Below are positions 1 to 6,917 of a stretch of DNA of 7,597 bases, piece after piece. How positions within the stretch are numbered: the stretch's first letter is position 1; every line of letters begins with the position of its first letter. A program made the translations under genes and the position numbers. The notes under the pieces are model-generated. The model was not told the origin of the DNA. It was given only the letters and a program-made list of their open reading frames with translations, and did no database searches. This DNA comes from JBBRQP01 sp038226175 (GTDB taxonomy: Bacteria > Cyanobacteriota > Cyanobacteriia > Gloeobacterales > Anthocerotibacteraceae). The stretch is taken from contig JBBRQP010000116.1 of the NCBI GenBank assembly GCA_038226175.1, positions 1 through 7,597 of the forward strand. Reading direction: 5' to 3'.

Positions 1-110
1 AACCAAATAATTTGCAGGTGGGTGCGTTCCACCCCGTCCGTTGCTTGGCGGTAGCGCTTTTCTAATTCTTCCACACTCAGGTGGTTCACAAGACTGAGGT
101 TCTTTACCAT
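1..110 (-). CDS. IS630-family transposase, N-terminal fragment (runs off left edge)
   Basis: This is the first 36 codons and part of the 37th of a transposase reading leftward out of the window, starting at the ATG whose complement is at 108-110. The protein begins MVKNLSLVNHLSVEELEKRY and continues through a segment with ..DGVERTHLQIIW. This matches what I know of the N-terminus of IS630-family (Tc1/mariner-like DDE) transposases, just before the helix-turn-helix DNA-binding domain; the catalytic DDE part lies outside the window. It is identical in protein sequence to the fragment at the right edge. The single base difference, at position 97, is synonymous (CTC versus CTT for leucine). The ATG lies only about 28 bases inside the inferred IS end, as is usual for this family. 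The family call rests on the short N-terminal motif only. Confidence 0.72.
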   Translation of the reverse strand, partial: MVKNLSLVNHLSVEELEKRYRQATDGVERTHLQIIW

Positions 111-140
111 ACCTTATTCTATAAGCGGAAAGTGTATTAG
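1..140 (-). mobile_element. IS630-family insertion sequence, left copy (partial, 5' end only)
   Basis: Positions 1-140 reappear as the reverse complement of 7457-7597 with one substitution (position 97), and similarity stops abruptly at 140. This identifies the shared block as the end of a mobile element. IS630 elements insert at TA dinucleotides. A TA lies at the edge (138-139), so the element proper probably ends at 137 with the inner terminus ATACACTTTCCGCTTAT when read into the element. The adjoining base 140 probably matches by chance. Only the end upstream of the transposase gene is visible; the other terminal repeat is outside the window. The element adjoins the 5' side of the broken TonB-dependent receptor gene. 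Confidence 0.75.
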
Positions 141-141
141 A

Positions 142-2516
142 TCACAAATAGCTAGTCAATTTAGTTCAGGCGTGACCCTTTTTTGTCTCATGATTTTTGC
201 CACACTAGCCACGGTCTCAACCCAAGCCGAACCTATCGTCCAAGCCCACAATCTCCCAGCAGCTAGCCCTGCTGAGGCCCTAGTCGGGGTCACAGGAGCC
301 TATCCCTTAGCTACTGAAGCTGTTGCTAAGCCCGTAATAATTGCCCAAAAAGTTCTGCCAGTGGCTGATACTGCCGCTGATGAGCCTGTCGATCTACTAG
401 GTGAATTTAATGTGACGGCCCAGCGTCGTCGCACTACGGAGCGCGAAAATACCCAAACCACCTATGTGGTTAGCCGTAAAGATATTGAGGCAGCCGGAGC
501 GGTCACTTTACCTGATGCGCTCAAATTGGTGCCGGGGTTAACTTTAGGATCTAACTATTCGGGTATTCCCAATTTTGGTAATTTTTATATTAACGGGTTA
601 GATGATGAGCGTTTTATTGTATTGCAAGATGGGCGTATTACGGCTGATACCCGTCGTAATAGTAGTGGTAATTTTCTCTCACAAACCTCGACTATGAATA
701 TTGAGCGCATCGAAGTTCTGACTGGTGGCGCAACATTGCGGTATGGGGCTGATGCCGTGGCGGGGGTTATTAATATCATCACCCGCACACCGGAAGGCCC
801 ACCTAAGCTCCGGGCTGCAGTCAATTTTGGTAGTTATGGCTTTAGTCAATATCAGTTAGATTATTCAGGTAGTAATGGTATTGACCGCTCTGAAAAAGGC
901 TATGTGGGGTATGAAATCGGCTATGAACGGCGTTCGGCGATCAATGATTACGCTTATACTGTCAACCAAGCCCCGGTTTCAGGCGCTGGTGTTCTGTTTA
1001 ATGGTGAGTTTATTAATGGTTCTGTTAGCTTTAACCAACAAGCCCACAACTTATATACATTCAGCGACTTGTTTTATGGCAAGTTGATTTTTAAACCTGC
1101 CAAAGAGCATACGATTAGCATCTACGCCCAGAAACAAGCTGTACGTAATGGCGACTATCGAGGATTTACGAATGGTAACTGCGGCTATTTAATTCCACCT
1201 AACTTCTACGGCAATGCCGAAGCCTACCCGCGCTGTTATACCGCTGCTGGCTACAACGGTGGCTCCTATGAGCGCGAGGATTTCAAATCGGATCAAATCG
1301 CAGTTAATGCTATTTGGGACTGGAATTTAAGTGATCTCAATACCCTCGAAGTGCAATTAGATGGCTATGATGCATTTATTAATAATGCCTCTAATGATGG
1401 GCAACTTTTCCAATCGCAACGGGTTGCCGAAGCCAAGTCCGTTACACCTCCGAACTTTATCGTGGCAATACTCTCAATACAGGCTTTCAGTTTGTAAGTC
1501 GCCGCTTTATTTCGGTGCCGTACATAGGCGCACCAACTAATGGCGTTATTGTGACCAGCCAACTACTGGGTAATCCAGTCACGCCCTTTGATAAAGACGA
1601 ATCTGAATGGTCGGTTTATCTGACCGAAGACCTGCGTTTTTTTAATGATGCCTTGATTGTTAACTTTGGTTCACGGCTGACGGACGATGTATTTTTTGGT
1701 ACTTACACTACCTCAGGGGCGGGATTCCGTTATAACTTCGGTGGAGAATCAGGACATGAACCCTTTGGCTTGAAGGCTAATTGGTCTCAGTCCTTTAAGG
1801 CTCCGGGCTTATCTCCTAGATTTGCGAATACCGTCTTGGGCAGTGGACGTAACGCCTTAGGTTCTAATCCGAATCTAGTTCCAGAGACAGGAACAGGCTA
1901 TCAAATCGGCTTGGACGTACAGTTTAGTCCTACGGCTTTACTACGGATTCTTTACTTTCGGACTGATATTGTAAATTCGTTGCAAAATACGCTAACCGGA
2001 GGCTCTTTTACAGTCGAAGACCCTAATGTATTTACGACGGTTAATGCACAAGCCTTTTTGAGCACTGGCTGGAATATTTCTCTGGATTGGCAATTGAGTT
2101 CTAACTGGCAATTGACCTTAAGCTAATCTTTTACGGACGCGCGCCCAGTCGGTGATGCGGCACTTGATCCTGGTTTACAGCCTCTTAATAATGGCTATTT
2201 TTATGGCTATCAGGTGGCGGATGTTCCCTTTAGTACAACAGGCGGGAGTTTGCGGTATACCTCTAGTGGATTTAATGCCGCGCTATCGGGTACGGCTGTG
2301 GGGATTCGTCCACGTCCTTTGGGCGGTAATTATTACTGGCGTCCTTATATGTCTTGGGACTTCACAACTAATGTCCCGCTCAGTGCGGCTTTGACATTCA
2401 AAGGGGCGGTCTTTAATATTTTTAATGATCGTTATGAAAGTGGTAATGCGGTCAATTTCCTTGATATTCCAGTGCCTGGGACAACGTTCCAATTTGGCTT
2501 GGAGGTCACATTTTAA
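142..2516 (+). pseudogene. TonB-dependent outer-membrane receptor, decayed (5' truncation, frameshift, internal stop)
   Basis: The parts together give about 780 residues, normal for a TonB-dependent receptor that takes up iron chelates, cobalamin or similar ligands across the outer membrane. Seen in order from the GTG at 172: a hydrophobic signal-like segment (residues 1-19, ending STQAEP), a low-complexity linker, a TonB-box-like GEFNVTAQ (about 77-84), and a plug domain (about 93-207) with LPDALKLVPGL, RIEVLTGGATLRYGADAVAG and NIITRTP. The beta-barrel follows, with NIFNDRYE near the end and the terminal phenylalanine FGLEVTF. Lesions: near 1420-1440 the reading frame must move by -1 to continue as QVRYTSELYRG. 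A TAA at 2124-2126 interrupts LTLS*SFTDARP in an otherwise continuous frame to the stop at 2514-2516. The frame also stays open upstream of 172 toward the IS, and the signal segment lacks a basic n-region, so I infer that the native start was removed. Ligand unknown. An alternative start is GTG 172 or ATG 190. Confidence 0.86.
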
Positions 2517-2610
2517 TCAAAAAGACAAATTTTAACTAAAAAGACACAATGGCTTCACGCTATCTTCAAATGGGTGGCCTAAGGTGAAAGAGTTGTCCCA
2601 GTCAGCGATT

Positions 2611-3012
2611 ATGCATCCCACCCTGCGTTTTTTCTTTGCAGCAAGCCTAGCAGTCCTGCCGCTAGCAGTTCAAGCTCAGTCCACCTACGTTCCTCAACCC
2701 GGTTATACCCAACCCAGTTATGGACAACCGGGCTATGTTCAGCCCGGTTATGGACAAAATCCCGGCAGTCAGATCACCCCACAACAAAAATCCATCCTCG
2801 AAAATGACCGCAATCAAGAAAAACAGCTGCGCAGCCAACTGGATGCAGCTAAAGCCTCCGGTAATACCCAACAGGAACAAGCGATCCGCTCCCAAATGGA
2901 AGGCGTGCGTAATCAAGCCATGAATAGCCTCTCTCCCGCTGAACGCCAACAACTCGAACAGCGGCGTCAAGAACGTCGGCAACAACGGGGTAGTGGCCGC
3001 AGACCTTACTAG
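2611..3012 (+). CDS. Small exported protein with QPGY repeats and a glutamine/arginine-rich helical tail
   Basis: I do not recognise a named family. From the ATG at 2611 the product is 133 residues. It opens with a good signal peptide (HPTLR, then FFFAASLAVLPLAVQA, likely cut before QS), so it should be periplasmic or outer-membrane associated. Mature residues contain four tandem five-residue units, QPGYT/QPSYG/QPGYV/QPGYG. A strongly charged, helix-prone region follows, from ITPQQKSILENDRNQEK to LSPAERQQLEQRRQERRQQR. The spacing of 'TPQQ' and 'LSPAERQQ' loosely recalls periplasmic Spy/CpxP-like helical proteins, but that is a resemblance only. A GTG at 2584 in the same frame would add nine residues (MKELSQSAI). 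I prefer the ATG because it gives a compact signal peptide, though neither start has a clear Shine-Dalgarno. It is transcribed toward moxR and ends just before a probable terminator. Confidence 0.7.
   Translation: MHPTLRFFFAASLAVLPLAVQAQSTYVPQPGYTQPSYGQPGYVQPGYGQNPGSQITPQQKSILENDRNQEKQLRSQLDAAKASGNTQQEQAIRSQMEGVRNQAMNSLSPAERQQLEQRRQERRQQRGSGRRPY
2695..2754 (+). repeat. Four tandem 15-bp units encoding QPGY-like pentapeptides
   Basis: Four consecutive 15-base units start with CAACCCGGTTATACC (2695-2709), followed by variants at 2710-2724, 2725-2739 and 2740-2754. They encode QPGYT, QPSYG, QPGYV and QPGYG. The differences are mostly at third codon positions, plus the GGT/AGT change that makes one unit QPSY, and the fifth residue of each unit varies. 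The array lies directly after the predicted signal peptide of the exported protein. It could expand or contract by slippage without changing the frame. Confidence 0.85.
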
Positions 3013-3022
3013 AAAAAGCTGT

Positions 3023-3050
3023 AAAGGGTGAGTAAATCGCCCTTTATTTT
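3023..3050. terminator. Probable bidirectional intrinsic terminator
   Basis: AAAGGGTG (3023-3030) pairs with CGCCCTTT (3038-3045) around a seven-base loop, with one G-T wobble. It is followed by ATTTT on the plus strand. On the minus strand the hairpin is followed by ACAGCTTTTTC. It sits exactly between two converging genes, with the exported-protein stop at 3010-3012 and the moxR stop at 3053-3055, which is where a shared terminator is expected. The U-tracts are short, so efficiency is uncertain. Confidence 0.6.
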
Positions 3051-3052
3051 GA

Positions 3053-3994
3053 TTAGCGTGGTACAGAAACTTGGTTTAGTAGAGTCTGAATTACTTGCTC
3101 CACGCTTACGCCTTCGAGTTCAGCTTCAGGCTTGAGTAACAGACGATGGCACAATAATGGACGGGTAACCGCTTTGACATTATCAGGCGTGACAAAGGTT
3201 TGTCCATAAAGTCCCGCATGGGCGCGCGCGGCAGCCAGCCAAGCAATAGCCGCCCTAGGCGACGCACCCAACGTTAGATCTGTCAGCTTTCGTGAAGCTT
3301 GCACCAAGGCCAGCAGGTAATCAAGCACCGAATCTTCAACGGTCAACGCCTGCAATGCCTGACGTGCTTGCAGGACTTCGGCAGCGGAAGTCACAGATTG
3401 CACACTTAGAGTGCGACTATCAAAGCCTTTTTGGAAATTAAGTAGCATTTGTTTTTCGGCAGTAGGTTCTGGATAGCCTACTTGTAATTTAAATAAAAAG
3501 CGGTCTAACTGAGCCTCGGGCAAAGGATAGGTGCCCTCAAATTCCAGAGGATTTTGGGTAGCGATTACGGTAAATAACGCCGGTAAAGGATTACTCACAC
3601 CATCTAGAGTAACTTGACGTTCTTCCATCGCTTCGAGCAGAGCGGATTGGGTCTTAGGCGGGGTGCGGTTGATCTCATCGGCGAGCAACAAACTTGTAAA
3701 CACCGGCCCTTGGCGTAAGTTAAAACGGCGGGTTTCTGGATCATAAATGCTGATGCCGACAATATCACTCGGCAAGACATCAGGGGTCAGCTGTACCCTT
3801 GCAAAAGGCACGCCTACAAGTTGAGCTAAGGTTTTGACCAGTAGAGTCTTAGCTGTACCCGGAAATCCTTCGAGTAACACATGGCCTTCAGCCAAAAGTG
3901 CCAACACCAAGCCCTCAATTACCTGCGGTTGACCGACGACAATATTGCCTAAAGCCTGCCGTAAGCGTTGACTAAATTCACCAACCTGGGACAT
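3053..3994 (-). CDS. moxR: MoxR-family AAA+ ATPase
   Basis: A 313-residue cytoplasmic AAA+ ATPase of the MoxR class. Family members use ATP hydrolysis to help assemble or activate partner proteins, often together with DUF58 or von Willebrand A-domain proteins. Visible motifs: Walker A GFPGTAKT (43-50), Walker B LLLADEIN (102-109), sensor 1 ATQNP (145-149), arginine-finger segment LDRF (163-166) and sensor 2 GASPRA (243-248). The length is typical and the gene is intact. The ATG is preceded by GGAG (GCGGAGTAGAGAATG), which supports the start. The usual partner genes are not adjacent. Downstream lies a converging, unrelated gene behind a terminator, and upstream is a divergent sigma-factor gene, so it appears to be a single-gene transcript here. 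The substrate cannot be told from the sequence. Confidence 0.93.
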   Translation of the reverse strand: MSQVGEFSQRLRQALGNIVVGQPQVIEGLVLALLAEGHVLLEGFPGTAKTLLVKTLAQLVGVPFARVQLTPDVLPSDIVGISIYDPETRRFNLRQGPVFTSLLLADEINRTPPKTQSALLEAMEERQVTLDGVSNPLPALFTVIATQNPLEFEGTYPLPEAQLDRFLFKLQVGYPEPTAEKQMLLNFQKGFDSRTLSVQSVTSAAEVLQARQALQALTVEDSVLDYLLALVQASRKLTDLTLGASPRAAIAWLAAARAHAGLYGQTFVTPDNVKAVTRPLLCHRLLLKPEAELEGVSVEQVIQTLLNQVSVPR

Positions 3995-4320
3995 TCTCTA
4001 CTCCGCTTTAGCGTAAATCAATTGGCATGGAAGATGAAGCTTGATTTGGTTTGAGCACAGCTCTATCTTAAGGAAGAGTTAATAACCCTGTCCCGGTATG
4101 GAAGAGTATACTTAAGTTAACAATCCTGTCTCACTACAACTGGAGTGAAACAATAGAATGTTCCTAAAGTTGGAGTTTTGGAAACAATTTGTAATACACC
4201 AGCGTCTTGGTTTAGTAGGTGCATACGATGTCAAAACCTCCATTACGTTAGCATACGTCAACGCAACTGAGAAGAGTTCTCTCAAAAAATCCGATCTTTG
4301 ACCACAAAGGGGTGTGACCG
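3995..4320. promoter_or_regulatory. Gene-free divergent intergenic region between moxR and the sigma-factor gene
   Basis: These 326 bases separate two divergently transcribed genes, so they must hold both promoters and leader sequences. I find no convincing open reading frame or known RNA. The strongest -10-like boxes are TATACT at 4107-4112 (self-complementary core AGTATACT, so usable on either strand) and TAATAC at 4192-4197. Neither has a good -35 at the normal distance. The sigma-factor ATG is preceded by AAAGGGG, a good Shine-Dalgarno at about the right spacing. An imperfect direct repeat (4072-4130) is listed separately. The long distance from the possible promoters to the sigma start leaves room for an untranslated leader of 100-200 bases. 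That is inference. Confidence 0.45.
4072..4130. repeat. Imperfect direct repeat in the moxR/sigma intergenic region
   Basis: GGAAGAG followed by GTTAATAACCCTGTC occupies 4072-4092, sharing one G. GGAAGAG occurs again at 4100-4106, followed after a short insert by GTTAACAATCCTGTC at 4116-4130. The two 15-base parts agree at 13 positions. The second copy contains an extra TATACTTAA between the halves. The arrangement could be a pair of binding sites for a regulator of either divergent gene, but no known operator is recognised. Confidence 0.45.
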
Positions 4321-5382
4321 ATGGATGTTAGCAAATTGAGTTTAGAAGAGACCACAGACGAAGATACTAGCCTAGACGAAGGGCTATCGGTAGAACTGGA
4401 CACCTCCCGCAAAGCAGGCCGCGAAGGCGCTTCCACAGACTTGGTGCGCATTTACCTCCAAGAAATTGGTAAAGTACCGCTTTTACTCCGTGATGAAGAA
4501 GTCGAACTAGCGCGTCAGGTGCAAACCCTCATGGCAACGCTCGCCCAAAAAGCTGCCGAGCAAGCTAAACGTGGTCAGCCTTTAAGTAACGATGAGTGGG
4601 CCGAACTCGTCGGCAAGCCTTGGCCTATCTTTGCCCGCGAACTGCACGTAGGTGAACGTGCCAAGAAAAAAATGACCGAGGCCAACTTGCGATTGGTAGT
4701 TTCTGTGGCTAAAAAATACCAGAATCGTGGCCTAGAGCTGTTGGACTTGGTACAAGAAGGCACCTTAGGTCTTGAGCGTGCCGTCGAGAAATTTGACCCG
4801 ACCAAAGGCTATCGCTTTAGCACCTATGCCTACTGGTGGATTCGTCAGGGGATCACGCGGGCTATTGCCACCCAATCACGCACAATCCGCCTACCGGTGC
4901 ATGTGACCGAGAAGCTCAACCGTATCAAAAAAGCCCAACGTAAGCTCTCTCAGACCCTGGGACGCACCGCAACTTTAGCTGAAGTCTCCGAATCGGTGGA
5001 AATGGACATCACGGAAGTCCGGGATCTGCTGAGCCGTGTCCCCCGTGCTGTTTCGCTCGACACCAAAGTCGGCAAGGATAAAGATACTGAACTCGGGGAT
5101 TTGCTTGAATCTGAAGCCCAAACCCCCGAGCAAGCTGTTACCCGTGAAGCCCTAGAACGAGATATTGCCGTACTCCTTGAGACCCTCAGTAGTCGAGAAC
5201 GTGATGTCTTGCGGATGCGCTACGGTCTGGCGGACGGACGGACTTATTCACTATCAGAAATCGGGACTATGCTCGATCTCTCTCGCGAGCGGGTACGGCA
5301 AATCGAGACCAAAGCCTTCCAAAAACTGCGTCAACCCAAACGGCGGATGCGCCTCAAAGATTATTTGGAAGCTCTGGAGTAA
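4321..5382 (+). CDS. Group 2 sigma-70 factor, cyanobacterial RpoD/SigA-like type
   Basis: A 353-residue sigma factor that directs RNA polymerase to promoters. It lacks the long acidic region 1.1 extension of a primary sigma. Region 1.2 reads TDLVRIYLQEIGKVPLL (39-55). Region 2 runs about 118-194, with NLRLVVSVAKKY, LDLVQEGTLGLERAVEKFD and YAYWWIRQGITRAI; the last covers core binding and -10 recognition. Region 3 is about 199-262. Region 4 is about 275-339, with the helix-turn-helix LSEIGTMLDLSRERVRQIE for the -35. The spacer between 1.2 and 2 (about 70-118) is cyanobacterial in style. I read it as a group 2 factor (SigB/C/D/E class, dispensable and stress or nutrient responsive in known species); which one cannot be decided. 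AAAGGGG upstream of the ATG supports the start. The TAA is one base before the sixA ATG. Confidence 0.93.
   Translation: MDVSKLSLEETTDEDTSLDEGLSVELDTSRKAGREGASTDLVRIYLQEIGKVPLLLRDEEVELARQVQTLMATLAQKAAEQAKRGQPLSNDEWAELVGKPWPIFARELHVGERAKKKMTEANLRLVVSVAKKYQNRGLELLDLVQEGTLGLERAVEKFDPTKGYRFSTYAYWWIRQGITRAIATQSRTIRLPVHVTEKLNRIKKAQRKLSQTLGRTATLAEVSESVEMDITEVRDLLSRVPRAVSLDTKVGKDKDTELGDLLESEAQTPEQAVTREALERDIAVLLETLSSRERDVLRMRYGLADGRTYSLSEIGTMLDLSRERVRQIETKAFQKLRQPKRRMRLKDYLEALE
5376..5379 (+). promoter_or_regulatory. Shine-Dalgarno for sixA inside the last codons of the sigma gene
   Basis: GGAG at 5376-5379 lies in the final Glu codons of the sigma-factor gene, four bases before the sixA ATG at 5384. 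With the sigma TAA at 5380-5382, ribosomes finishing the sigma gene stop right on the sixA start, which suggests translational coupling. It also fixes the sixA start at 5384 rather than at the longer open frame that extends upstream. Confidence 0.6.
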
Positions 5383-5383
5383 G

Positions 5384-5845
5384 ATGAACCTGTTTTTTGT
5401 ACGTCATGGTCTGGCGGTGGCGGATCACCTGCCAGACCAAACTCGTCCTCTAACCAGTGAGGGCATCGAACGCACACGCGCAGCAGCCAAGTTTCTCAAA
5501 AAGAATAACTTGAGCTGGGATGTGATGTTGACTAGTCCGTTGATTCGGGCTTTAGAGACGGCACAAATTCTTCAGGATGCGGGTGTAAGTCAGCAGCTCA
5601 AGATTTTTACTCCTCTCGAACCGGGGGGAGATTTTGGTCGCCTCAAATACTTGACGATAGAAGAATCTATAAAATCTGTAGCGCTAGTCGGTCATCAGCC
5701 AGATTTGGGACATTGGATCGAGATGATGTTGTTTGGCAAAATACAAGAAAAAATACTTCTCAAAAAATCGGGGATCGCTCACCTGCAATGGAAAAAAGGT
5801 GAAGCTGAACTACTCTGGCTCCTGTCACCAAAATTATTTGGCTGA
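5384..5845 (+). CDS. sixA: SixA-type phosphohistidine phosphatase (histidine phosphatase superfamily)
   Basis: A 153-residue cytoplasmic protein of the branch 1 histidine phosphatase superfamily, the usual length for SixA. The N-terminal catalytic RHG motif is at 7-9 (FFVRHGLA, His8 as the expected nucleophile). Supporting signatures are RPLTSEG (21-27), LTSPLIRALETAQIL (49-63, with the conserved arginine) and the second histidine in LVGHQPDLG (101-109). In Escherichia coli SixA removes phosphate from a phosphohistidine on a phosphotransfer protein; the cyanobacterial substrate is not known to me. The start at 5384 follows the sigma-factor stop by one base, so the two are very probably co-transcribed. 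The same frame is open further upstream inside the sigma gene, but RHG within the first ten residues marks the correct start. No clear terminator follows. Confidence 0.9.
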   Translation: MNLFFVRHGLAVADHLPDQTRPLTSEGIERTRAAAKFLKKNNLSWDVMLTSPLIRALETAQILQDAGVSQQLKIFTPLEPGGDFGRLKYLTIEESIKSVALVGHQPDLGHWIEMMLFGKIQEKILLKKSGIAHLQWKKGEAELLWLLSPKLFG

Positions 5846-6007
5846 AAATAATAATTAGGAGTGACATTAAAAGATAAGATCTCGCACACTTTCCCTGCCG
5901 AGGACTCAGTAGCATGAACATTAAATTTAACTGCCGCAGATAGCCTCGAACTCAAACTGATAATCACTCAGCGGTCGGTGTGCATTAGGATTGCTGAGCT
6001 GTTGCTG

Positions 6008-6766
6008 CTATACCGCAAGCTTTGCATCAAGATAATGCAGCAATGTACGTGTTGCATTTATTACAAGCATTGCCTCCTCTTTGTTTAGCAAATCCTCATT
6101 TGGATGCGCCATACTTGCATTATTTCTTATTGGATTTAGTACATCCATTACACTAGCAAATGATTGAAGAATACGCTCAATATCTTGCGAATGTGAGCCC
6201 AAGTTGCGAAGTTTAGGATGGTATTGGCGAAGTAACTTAAATAATTTGGTCATACTGTCATCTCGACTGTAAACGATCTTTTCAATATTACAAACAGCAT
6301 GTAAATAACCATGCAAAGCTGTATGAATGCGATCAACTCCGCTAGCTGCGCCACTAGTCTGAATAAGAGTTTCTACATCTTCAATTGCACGTTCTACGAT
6401 CGCACTATTAATTTTGGGGTTAGGACTCAAAACTGGTGATGTACCTTCTAACCTTCTAACAATATTTAATAAATCTTCGTAAAGTTCTTTAGTTCTTGTA
6501 TCAGGATTACATTGCATATTTAACGAAAATCTTTTCGACACACCACGCACTATTTTTGCTTGCACATGAGGCAGCGAATTGCTCAGGATAGTAATAAATC
6601 TTTCGCGTGTAGTGCCTTCATATTGATTGGGATCTATATCAAGCTCACAATACTCTGGGTAAAACTCAGCATGTGTTTTATAACTGAAATCACCAAGATA
6701 TCCACCAGACACGCCGATATATCGATTGACAATTTTTATTATTTCTGAACTTGTTAAACCCGCCAT
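6008..6766 (-). CDS. Probable abortive-infection (Abi) protein with C-terminal HEPN ribonuclease domain
   Basis: A 252-residue soluble protein with no signal peptide or membrane segment. The C-terminal half (about 115-250) looks like the abortive-infection C-terminal domain. It contains VDRIHTALHGYLHAVC (144-159), typical of that family, and then IRNNASMAH (213-221), an R-N-x5-H arrangement matching the R-x4-6-H catalytic signature of HEPN ribonucleases (Arg214, His221). The N-terminal part (1-80), with YLGDFSYKTHAEFYPEYC (23-40) and GTTRERFITIL (51-61), resembles N-terminal domains of AbiJ-like proteins. I give that weaker weight. By family knowledge such proteins cut RNA and stop cell growth on phage infection; the role here is inferred. 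It stands alone, without a visible antitoxin or partner. Base composition is clearly AT-rich (sampled lines about 30-38% G+C, against about 53-57% in the sigma gene), suggesting acquisition by transfer. No clear Shine-Dalgarno precedes the ATG. Confidence 0.75.
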   Translation of the reverse strand: MAGLTSSEIIKIVNRYIGVSGGYLGDFSYKTHAEFYPEYCELDIDPNQYEGTTRERFITILSNSLPHVQAKIVRGVSKRFSLNMQCNPDTRTKELYEDLLNIVRRLEGTSPVLSPNPKINSAIVERAIEDVETLIQTSGAASGVDRIHTALHGYLHAVCNIEKIVYSRDDSMTKLFKLLRQYHPKLRNLGSHSQDIERILQSFASVMDVLNPIRNNASMAHPNEDLLNKEEAMLVINATRTLLHYLDAKLAV

Positions 6767-6785
6767 AACTCAATTCAAGATGGAC

Positions 6786-6791
6786 ATAATA
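6786..6791 (-). promoter_or_regulatory. Possible -10 box for the Abi-like gene
   Basis: On the minus strand TATTAT lies about 20 bases upstream of the ATG of the Abi-like gene and matches TATAAT at five of six positions. The hexamer 17 bases further upstream, TTAGCT, is a poor -35 match. The position would give a very short leader, consistent with the weak ribosome-binding site. This is tentative. Confidence 0.25.
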
Positions 6792-6917
6792 CGAGTATAC
6801 ATATCTGAAGCTAAGGAATGCTATCAGTAGAGTTAGTTTTCCCACTGATTTCTTTCAGCAACTTCCTCAACTTAGACACGAAACGCCTCAACCAGTGATT
6901 AAACTAGGCTTGAAACA

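Noticed and set aside
2152..2394. Alternative-frame open reading stretch within the 3' part of the TonB receptor
   Set aside because: It overlaps clear receptor barrel sequence in another frame and has no recognisable protein character; a shadow.
4141..4191. Loose repeat GGAGTGAAACAAT / GGAGTTTTGGAAACAAT upstream of the sigma gene
   Set aside because: The copies differ in length and the similarity is confined to AT-rich words, so it is too weak to call.
5165..5383. Upstream extension of the sixA frame inside the sigma-factor gene
   Set aside because: The extension overlaps a conserved sigma region 4 in another frame. The RHG motif must lie near the N-terminus and GGAG precedes ATG 5384, so the longer start is not used.
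5832..5845. CCAAAATTATTTGG palindrome at the end of sixA
   Set aside because: AT-rich short stem inside the coding sequence without a following U-tract; not called a terminator.
5886..5894. ACACTTTCC, matching nine bases of the IS630 terminal sequence, between sixA and the Abi-like gene
   Set aside because: No further similarity on either side and no partner inverted copy nearby. A nine-base match in a window of this size is plausibly chance, so it is not called a solo terminal repeat or MITE.
5967..5998. CTCAGC/GCTGAG inverted repeat with a 20-base loop downstream of the Abi-like gene
   Set aside because: Only a six-base stem with a large loop and no U-tract, so not a credible terminator.
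5927..6007. Open frame of 26 codons continuing directly after the Abi-like stop (QQQLSNPNAHRPLSDY...)
   Set aside because: An open stretch this short is expected by chance roughly one time in three, and the protein ending LDAKLAV looks complete. No evidence for readthrough or a lost C-terminal domain.
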